The notes: a model not told the origin generated them from the sequence alone. Numbered from the stretch's first letter, positions 25,795 to 33,974 are shown. The stretch is 45,208 bases of DNA from Candidatus Kuenenia stuttgartensis (GCA_943329845.2 CALQFM020000030.1:1-45208), one strand, 5' to 3'. Translations and numbers: made by a program.

Positions 25795-26238
25795 ATGCGC
25801 GCGACGGTACTGTTTCTGACGACGGCCCTGATCGCCGTCCTGGCGGGCGCTCCCGCCATGGCGGACACGGCCGGCTGCAACAAGGGAGAGAACGCCATGA
25901 CCAAGAAGCTGATCATCCTGCTGGCCCGCAAGCCCGGCACCACGGTCGAGCAGTTCAAGAGCTACTACGAGACGGTCCATGCGCCAGGCGCCCGCGAGCG
26001 CATGCCGGCGCTGGCCCGCGCCGAGTATCGCCGCAACTACATTCCCGAGGAAGGCCGCAAGGGCGCGCCCATCGACTTCGACGTGGTCACCGAGATGATC
26101 TTCGCCAGCGAGGCTGAATACGCCCAGATGCAGAAGGAGCGCGCGGCGGTGGCCCAGTGGATCGCCGAGGATGTGGCCAAGTTCGCCGATCCGGGCAAGA
26201 CCCGCAGCTACGTCGCCGACGTCTGCGTATCCGGCTAG
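25795..26238 (+). CDS. EthD-domain protein with possible Sec signal
   Basis: A 147-residue protein from ATG 25795 (AGGGA eight bases upstream). Residues 1-23 look like a Sec signal (ATVLFLTTALIAVLAGAPAMA). The EthD/dimeric alpha-beta-barrel domain follows: KKLIILLARKPGTTVEQFKS and YYETVHAPGARERMP with the conserved H. A second ATG at 25897 begins exactly at this domain and has its own strong AGGGAGAG seven bases upstream, so a cytoplasmic form may be made as well. A third start at 25777 overlaps the Rieske stop codon (ATGA). EthD proteins accompany oxygenases (ethyl tert-butyl ether degradation is the named case); the role here is inferred from the operon. Confidence 0.82.
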   Translation: MRATVLFLTTALIAVLAGAPAMADTAGCNKGENAMTKKLIILLARKPGTTVEQFKSYYETVHAPGARERMPALARAEYRRNYIPEEGRKGAPIDFDVVTEMIFASEAEYAQMQKERAAVAQWIAEDVAKFADPGKTRSYVADVCVSG

Positions 26239-27521
26239 AGCTGGGAGGCGAACATCGCGGCCAGCTTCTCCATCAGCCGCTCGTGCCACGGACGGTCCTG
26301 CCATTCCTCGAACGTCATCTGCTTCGACCGCTTCATGTCGGCCTCGAAGATGCCGGTCATCTTCTCGGCGAAGGGCCGGTCGTAAACGTTGAGGTTGGCC
26401 TCGTCGTTCAGGCGGAACGAGCGGTTGTCGAAGTTGGTCGAGCCGACGGAGACAAGCTGGCCGTCGACCACCAGCATCTTGCAGTGGAACATGGTGGGCT
26501 GGAACACGTGGATCTCGGCGCCCACCTTCAGCAACTCGCCCCAGGTTTCGCGCGAGGCCTTGCCGACGACCACCGTGTCGATGTGCTTCCCGGGCACGAT
26601 CACCCGAACCCGCACGCCGCGCGCGATGGCCGCGATGATGGCGGCCCGGGTGAAATCGTCGGGCACGAAATAGGCCGCCGACAGGTCGATGGTCCGCTCG
26701 GCCGCCGTAAGCGCCAGCAGGTACATGAGCTGCATGCTGTCGCCGCCGGCGCGGGGCGAGGAAATGAACATCTGCGCGCGGCGGTCACCGACGGGCTGTA
26801 GCGGTGGAAAATAGCCCTTGCCCTGCAGAACCCGGCCGGAGGTCTTCATCCAGTTGTCGACGAAGGCCGCCTGAATCTGGGCGACGGCTGGCCCTTCCAC
26901 CCGGTAATGCGAATCGCGCCAGTAGTCGGGGTTCTGGGCGTCGCCGCGCCACTGGTCGGCGATGCCGACGCCGCCGGTGAACCCGACCCTGCCGTCGATC
27001 ACCAGCAGCTTGCGGTGCGTCCGGTTGTTCATCCGCGCCAGCGAGTACCAGTGCAGGGGATGGTACTGTTCGACCTCGACACCGGCCTTGCGCAGGGCGG
27101 GGATCGTATCCCCGTCCATCTTCTGGCTGCCGACCCAGTCCAGCAGCACATGGACCTTCACGCCGGCCTTGGCCCGTTCAACGAGCGCCTCGCGGAAATC
27201 CTTACCGATCTCGCCAGACCAGTAGATGTAGGTCTCGAAGGTGATGGTGTGGCGCGCGGCCCGGATCGCCGCCAGCATGGCCGGGAAGATCTCATCGCCG
27301 TTCTGCAGGTCCTCAATGCTGTTGCCGTCCAGCACGGGCGGCCCTAGCAGCGTGCCCAGCTCGTGCATGAACTGGGTGTCGGCTACGCCGTAGAGATGCT
27401 TCAGCGGCTTCTGGATGTGCTTTTCCGGGCCCGAGATGTTCAGCACGAGGATGGTGACGAGAAAAATCACCACGGCGACGATCACGGCCGAGATGATGAT
27501 GTGCTCCTTGATCCAGTCCAA
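26235..27521 (-). CDS. Cardiolipin synthase / phospholipase D family protein
   Basis: A 428-residue membrane-anchored protein. One N-terminal helix (IIISAVIVAVVIFLVTILVLNI) precedes two HKD motifs: HRKLLVIDGRVGFTGG and HCKMLVVDGQLVSVGSTNFDNRS, both with H-x-K-x4-D. This is the layout of bacterial cardiolipin synthases (ClsA/B-like), which join two phosphatidylglycerols or transfer phosphatidyl groups. The start is TTG at 27521 with GGAGGAA seven bases upstream. It converges with the EthD gene, and their stop codons overlap. It stands alone on its strand. Confidence 0.92.
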   Translation of the reverse strand: MDWIKEHIIISAVIVAVVIFLVTILVLNISGPEKHIQKPLKHLYGVADTQFMHELGTLLGPPVLDGNSIEDLQNGDEIFPAMLAAIRAARHTITFETYIYWSGEIGKDFREALVERAKAGVKVHVLLDWVGSQKMDGDTIPALRKAGVEVEQYHPLHWYSLARMNNRTHRKLLVIDGRVGFTGGVGIADQWRGDAQNPDYWRDSHYRVEGPAVAQIQAAFVDNWMKTSGRVLQGKGYFPPLQPVGDRRAQMFISSPRAGGDSMQLMYLLALTAAERTIDLSAAYFVPDDFTRAAIIAAIARGVRVRVIVPGKHIDTVVVGKASRETWGELLKVGAEIHVFQPTMFHCKMLVVDGQLVSVGSTNFDNRSFRLNDEANLNVYDRPFAEKMTGIFEADMKRSKQMTFEEWQDRPWHERLMEKLAAMFASQL

Positions 27522-27693
27522 ATGCCGTTCCTCCCGCTTCGCCCCGATTGGCGGTAGCCGGCTAACGCAGCCATTTGGCGAAGGATGCGCGGATCACGAA
27601 AAAATGTTGCCGGTATCGCCAGTCAATCGAACGCCCGGGAGGAACGAAGCCCTGCAACCCCGCGTTCACCTGCCTGCAACAAGGAGACACTCG

Positions 27694-27762
27694 ATGAACA
27701 ACATCATCTATATCGTCGGCCTGGTCGTCGTTGTCGGCGCTGTCCTGGCCTTCGTGTTCTGA
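27694..27762 (+). CDS. 22-residue single-span membrane peptide
   Basis: A very short gene preceded by AAGGAGAC four bases before the ATG. The product, MNNIIYIVGLVVVVGAVLAFVF, is nearly all one hydrophobic helix, starting with the M-N-N-I-I-Y-I-V-G pattern that occurs in small membrane proteins of many alphaproteobacteria. It would sit in the inner membrane. No function is known. It stands alone between the phospholipase D promoter region and the RidA gene. Confidence 0.65.
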   Translation: MNNIIYIVGLVVVVGAVLAFVF

Positions 27763-27827
27763 AGTCGGTGCGGCCTGTCGGTGATCCGGCGGGCCGGCAT
27801 CGCCTGAATGGACTTGCTGCTTCCCCG

Positions 27828-28319
27828 TTACGGCTTCTTCACCGCGGTCGCCTCGATCTCGACGAGGAAACCCGGATTAGCGAGCGCCGCCACCTGTACG
27901 GTGGACCGGGCCACCTTGTTTGGCTGGTCCGCTGTCCCGTGATACAGGCCGTAGGCCTCGTTGAAGCCCTTGAAATCCATCTTGCCGCCGAGCTTCGGAT
28001 CGCCGACCAGGAACACGGTCAGTTTGATCACGTCGCCCATGCCGAGCCCCTGAGCGGCCAGCAGCGCCTTGATCTTCTCGAACACGGAAATGGACTGGGT
28101 CTTGGTGTCGCCATAGGCGTCGATACTGTCCTTGGGCTTGGTCTCGTCCGCCATGGCCGGAACCTGGCCGCTGAGATAGACGACGGTGGTGCCGCCCGGC
28201 ACGGTTACGCCCGCCAGGATCGGCGACTGCGGATTGCTGCCGGCGATGCGTGTCACGTCCTCCGCCATCGCGGGTGCTGACAGGACGGCGATGGCGGCGG
28301 CGAGGATCAGGGCTTTCAT
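27828..28319 (-). CDS. Exported RidA/YjgF-family protein
   Basis: A 163-residue member of the Rid family (2-iminobutanoate/imine deaminases). It has a Sec signal (ALILAAAIAVLSAPAMAE, cleavage after AMA), then VYLSGQVPA, DAYGDTKTQSISVFEKIKALL in parts, and VARSTVQVAALANPGFLVEIEATA. The R-S-T-V segment holds the arginine that binds the carboxylate of imino acids in RidA. RidA proteins are usually cytoplasmic; this one looks periplasmic. It overlaps the start of the amine oxidase gene by four bases (ATGA on the minus strand, the amine oxidase stop lying before it), so both are translated from one mRNA with the oxidase first. Confidence 0.88.
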   Translation of the reverse strand: MKALILAAAIAVLSAPAMAEDVTRIAGSNPQSPILAGVTVPGGTTVVYLSGQVPAMADETKPKDSIDAYGDTKTQSISVFEKIKALLAAQGLGMGDVIKLTVFLVGDPKLGGKMDFKGFNEAYGLYHGTADQPNKVARSTVQVAALANPGFLVEIEATAVKKP

Positions 28320-29818
28320 GGAACATTCTCCTGGAGGGCGAGGCTGACGGCGCGCTTGGCCGAGAGGATAGCGCCTTCCTGCCAGTGACCGGAATAGTGC
28401 GATAGATGCGAGCCGGCGAACAGGAACGGCCCATCCGGATCATCCAGCACTTTTGTTGCGGCCATGTCATTGCCGTCGTCGTCCCATTCCAGCCACGGCC
28501 CCTCGCTGAACGGGACCCGCGACCAGTTGACCGCGACGCCGCCCTTCAGGTCCGCGCCGTGGCCGGGATGGAGCCTGTCGACCGAGGCGCGGGCGATGGC
28601 GATCTGCTCGGCGATCGGGCGTGCCGCCAGCGACCGTCCCTGCGCCCGGCTGGCATAGGCGGCGATCAGCACCTGTTTCGGCTTCATGAACGTGCCGCTC
28701 GGATACCAGACCAGCCGCGTGTCGCCGCCGGTGAATGAAATCCCGCCATAGATCTGTTCCGCCTCCCAGAACGGCGCCGACTGGAACCCCACCTTCACCG
28801 ATTCGGACAGCCGAACCCGGGCGATGGCCGCGGCGGTTCCGGGCGAGAAGTCCGCCGGGATGCGCGCCAGGATCGGCAGCGGAATCGTGACGATCGCCCG
28901 GTCCGCGTCGGCGGCGCTCTCGGCGCCGGTTTCCCGGTCGCGCCAGACGATGCGCACGCCACTGCCGTGACGGCGGATCTCCCGCACCTCGGCATTCAGC
29001 ACCGGCGGCGCGTGCAGGGCGGCGGCCATGGCTGCCGGGATGCGGTCCATGCCGCCCACGGGCTGCAGCATGGTCGCCTGCATCAGGATGTTCTCCTCGA
29101 ACAGCACCATGCTGAGGCTCGGGCTGTCGACCAGCTGGCGCAGGGTCAGCGGCGGCAGCGCTGCGGGCGCTTGGTTCGCGGTCGCGCCCGCGGGCTTCAG
29201 CAGGCCTGCGCGGGTCGAGCCGCGATAGTCGTAGGCATCACCCAGATCGCCATAGCTCTTGAGGAACTCGGCGAGCCGTTTGCGCGTGTCGGCGTCGACC
29301 TGCTCGTCCAGCGAGCCGCCGGCGAGGGCCTTCTCCAGCAGTTCGGACAGCGCGCCGCGCAAATCGTTGATAACCTCGCGCTGGCGGACGCGCGCCGCCT
29401 CCGGCCGGGCCTGGTCGTACAGCCAGGTGCTGCGGCTGCTGTTGACCATCACCTCGAGCGGCACGCCCAGTTCGCGGCAATAGCCCAGGATGTGCTCGTG
29501 ATGGCTGGGGATACGCGCCGCGCCCGCGTTCAGATAGAGCCCGTCATCGAACCCGACAGTCTGATCCTCCAGCCCCGTGTGCCGGATGCGGTCGCCACCG
29601 CGCAGCGTCCAGACCCGGCCGCCGACCCTGCCGCGTGCCTCCAGCACGACCGGCTGGTGCCCGGCCTTCTGAAGTTCGTAAGCGGCCGACAGCCCGGCGA
29701 TGCCGGCGCCCAGCACGATGATGCGAAGCGGCTTCTCGGGCGAAACGGCCGCCCTGGCCAGCGTGGGAAATCCGCCGGCCACCGCCGCGCCCGCGCCCAG
29801 CCTGCCGAGGAGCAGCAT
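28316..29818 (-). CDS. FAD-dependent amine oxidase, apparently Tat-exported
   Basis: A flavin amine oxidase of about 500 residues: RIIVLGAGIAGLSAAYELQ is the FAD-binding dinucleotide fold, VLEARGRVGGRVWTLR the second FAD motif, and FAGSHLSHYSGHWQEGAILS the C-terminal FAD motif of monoamine/L-amino-acid oxidases. The only ATG (29818) lies inside a Tat-like signal: the five codons before it read S-R-R-D-A, giving SRRDAMLLLGRLGAGAAVAGG. No ATG, GTG or TTG is available upstream before the in-frame stop, so the true start may be the CTG at 29836. Co-transcribed with the exported RidA protein, so the pair may oxidise an amine and clear the resulting imine in the periplasm (inference). Confidence 0.88.
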   Translation of the reverse strand: MLLLGRLGAGAAVAGGFPTLARAAVSPEKPLRIIVLGAGIAGLSAAYELQKAGHQPVVLEARGRVGGRVWTLRGGDRIRHTGLEDQTVGFDDGLYLNAGAARIPSHHEHILGYCRELGVPLEVMVNSSRSTWLYDQARPEAARVRQREVINDLRGALSELLEKALAGGSLDEQVDADTRKRLAEFLKSYGDLGDAYDYRGSTRAGLLKPAGATANQAPAALPPLTLRQLVDSPSLSMVLFEENILMQATMLQPVGGMDRIPAAMAAALHAPPVLNAEVREIRRHGSGVRIVWRDRETGAESAADADRAIVTIPLPILARIPADFSPGTAAAIARVRLSESVKVGFQSAPFWEAEQIYGGISFTGGDTRLVWYPSGTFMKPKQVLIAAYASRAQGRSLAARPIAEQIAIARASVDRLHPGHGADLKGGVAVNWSRVPFSEGPWLEWDDDGNDMAATKVLDDPDGPFLFAGSHLSHYSGHWQEGAILSAKRAVSLALQENVP

Positions 29819-29990
29819 GGCGTCACGCCGGGACAGCGGGCGGATGTAGCCCGCTACCGTCGCATGCCGCGGTCAGGTGTCACGTCAGCCGCCCTCCCTC
29901 GTCCGGCGCCTCATGCCGCGCGGACGACGATAGTATGACGGTCCTGTGAAGGCGCGGTCCAGCGCATGCCGCGCGGGGCCGCCATGCCGT

Positions 29991-30263
29991 CTAGATTTCG
30001 GGGCAGGTGGCGTATTCGGCCGGGCTTTCCATGAACGCCCGGAACTGGACGTTGAAACGGGCCGGGCTGCTGTAGGCGTCGGCGATGGATTTGTCGGTCC
30101 AGCGGCCCATGAACACGTAGAGGCCGGGCGTGTCGGCGCGGAACAGGCCAAAGAAGACGCAGCCGTCGCGGACGCGCGCCTCCTCCACCATCTGGCGCGC
30201 GGCGAACTCGAACTGCTCGGTATAGCCGGGGCGGAGCTGCATCCGGGCGACGGTGCCGATCAT
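29991..30263 (-). CDS. ABM-domain protein (antibiotic biosynthesis monooxygenase-like)
   Basis: A 90-residue dimeric alpha-beta barrel protein: MIGTVARMQLRPGYTEQFEF in its first strand and helix, GCVFFGLFRADTPGLYVFMGRW in the middle strands. ABM proteins are either cofactor-free monooxygenases or small stress/regulatory proteins. It starts four bases after the stop of another ABM gene, and the two are distant paralogues (both begin M-I-G). It is the last gene of the Rieske-ABM-ABM unit. Confidence 0.82.
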   Translation of the reverse strand: MIGTVARMQLRPGYTEQFEFAARQMVEEARVRDGCVFFGLFRADTPGLYVFMGRWTDKSIADAYSSPARFNVQFRAFMESPAEYATCPEI

Positions 30264-30267
30264 TGCA

Positions 30268-30552
30268 TCACCACACCTGCTTGAGGATCTGGACCTCGAC
30301 GTCGCCGTCCAGCATGGCGCCCACCCTTGGCAGCGCCTCTGCCACATGAGCGGACTTGCCGTGCGCATCGACCGCGTCGCGGTCGCGGTAAAGCTCCAGC
30401 ACCAGGAAGGTGTCCGGCGCCAGCCGGTGGCCGCGGTAGAACACGTTGCCGGGCTCGTTGCGCTCGACCGAGTCGGTCATCGCGGTCATGTGCGTCTCGA
30501 AGTCGGCGCCCTGGCCCGGCTTCACCTTCAGCGTCGCCACGATCCCGATCAT
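30268..30552 (-). CDS. ABM-domain protein, first of a tandem pair
   Basis: A 94-residue protein, MIGIVATLKVKPGQGADFET at the N-terminus, then NVFYRGHRLAPDTFLVLELY and VEALP-like helix EALPRVGAML. The fold matches antibiotic biosynthesis monooxygenase / quinol monooxygenase YgiN-like proteins. Its ATG overlaps the stop codon of the Rieske gene by four bases, which means strong translational coupling and suggests joint work on an oxygenated (quinol-like) product. Confidence 0.85.
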   Translation of the reverse strand: MIGIVATLKVKPGQGADFETHMTAMTDSVERNEPGNVFYRGHRLAPDTFLVLELYRDRDAVDAHGKSAHVAEALPRVGAMLDGDVEVQILKQVW

Positions 30553-31961
30553 GCGGATGCCTTCCTGGCTTCGCCCTCGGCGATGAACCGGTCGATGAGC
30601 TGATGGTGATAACGCAGGCGCGCTTCCATGTAGCTGCTGAACTCCACCGTGCCGGTGCCGCTGGCACGCAGGCCTGTCTGCACGTGGGGCAGGTTGACCA
30701 TGTCCTGCTCGTAGACCAGCGCGAGCATGTCGCTCAGTTCCTTGCCGGCCTCGGTCATCGGTTCGTCGAGGTCCATGTACCGCACCGGCGCCGGCTTGGG
30801 CCGCACGCCGTCCTTCGGCACCGGCCGCAGCATCATGATGTCCATCAGCGAGGTTTCGGGATCGAAGCCGTTGGGGCGCCAGCGATAGACGATGTTGCGC
30901 GACATGCTGATCCAGAAGCTCATGTGCGGGAACACGTTGTAGAGCAGCGAATCCAGCATCTCGGCGTCGCCGGCATGGGAATAGTCGTGGCCGGTCTGTT
31001 CCGACAGCGTCTTGCGGGCGAGTTCGGCGGCGAAGGCGCGGGCGGTCATCCCGTCGGGCAGGGTCATGTGCCCCGGCTGGTCGCCGACCATCACCGCCCG
31101 GCCGCCGAAATACGAATCGAGGATCTGCTGCTCGCTGAGCTTTGTCTTCAGGTGCGGGCTCTGGATCGCGGTGGCCGAGAACTGCCGGTCCACATACTCG
31201 CTCAAGATGTCGTACTGGCTGTTGGCGTCGCCGATGGTGGCCAGGCCCTGCGGATGGGTGCCGATGACGTGATGGCTTTCCATGAACGCCTCGGCGGTCG
31301 CCTTCCAGTTGGCGCGCACCTTCTTGACCACATGGGCTGCGATGTAGCGGTTCTCGAAGTCGTAGCGTTCGAAGTGCGCCGGCAGCGGACCCAGCACTTC
31401 CTCCAGCGACGGCGCGTCCGGGTCCATGTTGATGAACACGAAGCCGCCCCAGGTGCCAACCCGCGCCTCGGGCAGATCCGGCGCCCCGCCGGCCCATTGC
31501 GGGAAATCCCACGGGAACGGATTTTCCTGGAAGCTGCCGTCGCACTTCCACACCAGCCCGTGATAGGGGCAGCGGAAGCTCAGCTTGTGGCCGCCGCTCA
31601 CTGCCAGTTTGCGCCCGCGGTGCAGGCATGAATTGTAGAGCGCCTTGATTTCCCCCGGTCCGCTGCGGACGATGATGAACGAGCGACCGGCGAACTCGTA
31701 GACCACGTGGTCGCCGACCTGCGGAATCTGCTCCTCGCGGCAGGCCCAGTGCCACACATGCGGCCACAGGTGCTCAACCTCCTTGTCGAAGTAGTCCTTG
31801 TCGAAGTAGCGGGAGGCAGGGATGGGCTCGGTGCCGATGTCGGGCGTCGGACCCTGGCGCATGTAGTCGGGCGACGGCACGCGGTCGCGTTCCAGCACCT
31901 CGGTATAGCTTTCGGCCGGGCAGCGGTCCTCGCGGAAATCGCGTCTCACCAGATCGTCCAT
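30549..31961 (-). CDS. Rieske non-haem iron oxygenase, large subunit
   Basis: A 470-residue ring-hydroxylating oxygenase alpha subunit. Rieske ligands are C112-x-H114 (NSCLHRG) and C131-x2-H134 (RCPYHGL). The iron site reads E-A-F-M-E-S-H230-H-V-I-G-T-H236. The N-terminal ~60 residues are longer than in phenylpropionate dioxygenases, like the group that acts on large hydrophobic or steroid-like substrates. GGAGG lies five bases before the ATG. A GGGGAGAC octamer lies 84 bases upstream of the start. First gene of a three-gene unit with two ABM proteins and no ferredoxin or reductase gene in the window. Confidence 0.93.
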   Translation of the reverse strand: MDDLVRRDFREDRCPAESYTEVLERDRVPSPDYMRQGPTPDIGTEPIPASRYFDKDYFDKEVEHLWPHVWHWACREEQIPQVGDHVVYEFAGRSFIIVRSGPGEIKALYNSCLHRGRKLAVSGGHKLSFRCPYHGLVWKCDGSFQENPFPWDFPQWAGGAPDLPEARVGTWGGFVFINMDPDAPSLEEVLGPLPAHFERYDFENRYIAAHVVKKVRANWKATAEAFMESHHVIGTHPQGLATIGDANSQYDILSEYVDRQFSATAIQSPHLKTKLSEQQILDSYFGGRAVMVGDQPGHMTLPDGMTARAFAAELARKTLSEQTGHDYSHAGDAEMLDSLLYNVFPHMSFWISMSRNIVYRWRPNGFDPETSLMDIMMLRPVPKDGVRPKPAPVRYMDLDEPMTEAGKELSDMLALVYEQDMVNLPHVQTGLRASGTGTVEFSSYMEARLRYHHQLIDRFIAEGEARKASA

Positions 31962-32044
31962 GACAACCTCCGTGTGCAGCGCGGGATCGGTCCCGCCATT
32001 GGGGATCGGCCGCGGCCCGCGGAATCATCCGGTGCTGCACGCGA

Positions 32045-32052
32045 GTCTCCCC
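32045..32052 (-). promoter_or_regulatory. GGGGAGAC octamer in the leader of the Rieske-ABM unit
   Basis: Read on the minus strand, this octamer lies 84 bases before the Rieske start codon and not at a ribosome-binding position. The same octamer precedes the starts at 5878, 24557 and 38737. It is the exact complement of the unpaired linker of the candidate RNA (14541-14548). Whether the transcript starts upstream of it is not known. Confidence 0.3.
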
Positions 32053-32099
32053 GAGGAAAGGATCATGCAACCGTGATTGTTTTGCAAGAGAAGCGGTGT

Positions 32100-32849
32100 C
32101 TACGTCTCCGTCAGCGCCTTCCAGGCTTGCCCTGCTTCAAAGAAAGCTTTCGCGCCTTCATCTACACAGCTGTCAGGGATGGTGTGGACAATAGCAAGTT
32201 CGTACAGCCGTCGCCCGAAGACCATGCGATGGCGGACATACAGAACCAGGAAAGCGCAGAAGGCCAACGCAGCCAGAATCGTTTCGACAATTGACGGCGG
32301 CCCTCCATAGGTGGGCAACAGCGCATAAATATACCCAAGCAACAAAGACATGAATGCAAGTGACCGGAATAGCTTTTGATGTCCCTCTAGCCGATCAAGC
32401 TCCATGATCCCTTCAGGACAGTTCAAACGAATATAGTTCCACCAGAAAGACCTGGTCGACCAAGGCCTGTTCTCAATCAGCCCAATCATTTGCTTGTTGA
32501 TGGATTCTTCCAGGCCTTTTGCGAGAATTTGAGCCCGTGCAAGGTCTTTTTCCAGTCTAGTCAGTTTTGACCAGCCTGTCGGCGGCTTTGCGATCCGATC
32601 TTTAATCCGACGATCCACAGATTTGTCGAATTGCCCGGCCACGCCGGAGATCAGGGTTCCGACCGCGTACGAAGCAGCCAAAAACGCCAAGACCACTATT
32701 CCGGCGCTTGGATCATCACCAGAGCCAAACGCCAGCTTTCCGCCCAGCCAACCTGCCACATCCATCGGCAGCAAAATGAGAAACATCGCCCCCGGCACGA
32801 GGACGGCAAAGAAGTCTCGTGCACCAATAAACATGTCTTGTGGTTTCAT
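32100..32849 (-). CDS. Membrane protein of unknown function, lower GC
   Basis: A 249-residue protein with about four membrane segments: two near the N-terminus (FFAVLVPGAMFLILLPM and AGIVVLAFLAASYAVGTLI), a long soluble middle (about residues 75-160, charged and helical) and two near 165-205 (LAFMSLLLGYIYALL and ILAALAFCAFLVLYV). No family is recognised. G+C is visibly lower than in the neighbours and codon use is more mixed, which suggests horizontal acquisition. GGGGAGG lies five bases before the ATG. It stands alone, and no toxin, nuclease or nucleotide-cyclase partner is seen next to it. Confidence 0.75.
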   Translation of the reverse strand: MKPQDMFIGARDFFAVLVPGAMFLILLPMDVAGWLGGKLAFGSGDDPSAGIVVLAFLAASYAVGTLISGVAGQFDKSVDRRIKDRIAKPPTGWSKLTRLEKDLARAQILAKGLEESINKQMIGLIENRPWSTRSFWWNYIRLNCPEGIMELDRLEGHQKLFRSLAFMSLLLGYIYALLPTYGGPPSIVETILAALAFCAFLVLYVRHRMVFGRRLYELAIVHTIPDSCVDEGAKAFFEAGQAWKALTET

Positions 32850-32896
32850 CGCGGCCTCCCCTTCTCCACCGCCGCGACCTTAGCACGAGATGCCGA

Positions 32897-33349
32897 TCAA
32901 GGCCCGAGCAGCGGGATGGTGATCGAGATGTTCTTCTTCACCTCGAACTTGGCGTCGTCGAATTTCGGTTTCGACATCACCTCGTCGTGGATAACCGAAA
33001 AGCCGTAGCTTTCCTTAGGCAGACCGAGCGTCTTGCCGAATTTGTCGTTGTTGTCCGCATCGTGATAGAGGCTGATCGCATAGGTGCCGGCCGGCAGGTT
33101 CCTGAACACCAGCCGCACCGAGGTCTTGCCTTTGAGCGGGACCGCCACGTCCTGGGTGAACTTGCCGTCCGGGAAGGCCGCCGGGTCGTTGAACAATGCG
33201 GCCCTGACGACCCCGGTGGTCTCCTTGGCGCCGGTCACCTCGACCGTCAGCGAGTAGCCCTTGGCCGTGGGCTGCGCTGCGCCGGCACCGGTGGCCGCCA
33301 GGCAGGCGAACAGCAGCACGCCCATCACCATCAAGCTTTTATGAACCAT
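32897..33349 (-). CDS. DUF2141 exported protein
   Basis: A 150-residue protein with a Sec signal (LMVMGVLLFACLAATGAGAAQ) and a DUF2141 domain: VRAALFNDPAAFPDG, VRLVFRNLPAGTYAISLYHDADNNDKF in parts, and GLPKESYGFS. The H-D-x-N-x-D-x-K-F motif is the family signature, possibly a metal site. Function unknown. The ATG at 33349 has AAGGAA seven bases upstream; an in-frame ATG at 33367 is less good. Stands alone between the low-GC membrane protein and the cupin gene. Confidence 0.87.
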   Translation of the reverse strand: MVHKSLMVMGVLLFACLAATGAGAAQPTAKGYSLTVEVTGAKETTGVVRAALFNDPAAFPDGKFTQDVAVPLKGKTSVRLVFRNLPAGTYAISLYHDADNNDKFGKTLGLPKESYGFSVIHDEVMSKPKFDDAKFEVKKNISITIPLLGP

Positions 33350-33448
33350 GAGGAAATTCCTTTTCATGCCGCCCTGACAACGAAGGCGCAGAAGTGGGAA
33401 TGCGCATCGGGCTACCTGAGTTCCCGCAATACGCCAATGCGCGGTCTT

Positions 33449-33892
33449 TTACTCGCCGATAGTCAGGCCGTGGCGCCGGGCAACGGCGACCACCTTGGGG
33501 ATGTCGGGCGCGCCCGCGGGAATTTCCGCATCCATCGCGGTGAACATGCGGGCGGCGTTGCTGCCGGTGCCGCTGATGCTCAGCATCCTGCCGCCGCCCG
33601 GGGCGAAGCGGAACCAGTGGGTGGTGCCGGCGGGCAGATGGACCAGGGTGCCGGGCCCAGCGCTGAGTTGCTCGTCGCCATGGCCGAACTCCACCGTCCC
33701 CTGGATGACGAAGAACGACTCGTCCCAGCCGTGGCTGTGCGGCGGTGGCCCGCTGCCCTCCGGCCCTTCCTGCAGGAACAGTTCGTAGCCGCCGGTGTCG
33801 TCCTTCGACGCGAGGACGGTGATGTACTCGCCCACCACGTCGAGGCGCGCGGCGTAGTCGGCGGGAGAAACCACGATGGGCCTGGCGGTCAT
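33449..33892 (-). CDS. Cupin-domain protein
   Basis: A 147-residue single-domain cupin. Motif 1 is GSGPPPHSHGWDESFFVIQGTVEF in parts, with the G-x5-H-x-H-x4-E pattern; motif 2 is GTLVHLPAGTTHWFRFAPGG with the last His. All four metal ligands (H, H, E, H) are present, so a metal-bound enzyme such as a dioxygenase, isomerase or quercetinase relative is likely. AAGGAAA lies six bases before the ATG. It is not obviously in an operon. Confidence 0.88.
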   Translation of the reverse strand: MTARPIVVSPADYAARLDVVGEYITVLASKDDTGGYELFLQEGPEGSGPPPHSHGWDESFFVIQGTVEFGHGDEQLSAGPGTLVHLPAGTTHWFRFAPGGGRMLSISGTGSNAARMFTAMDAEIPAGAPDIPKVVAVARRHGLTIGE

Positions 33893-33974
33893 GGCGCTTT
33901 CCTTGCTGGGGCAGGGTGGACTCTATCGCGGCGTCAGAATACCGCGATTGCCGTTTCGCCGCCAACCGCCAGGG

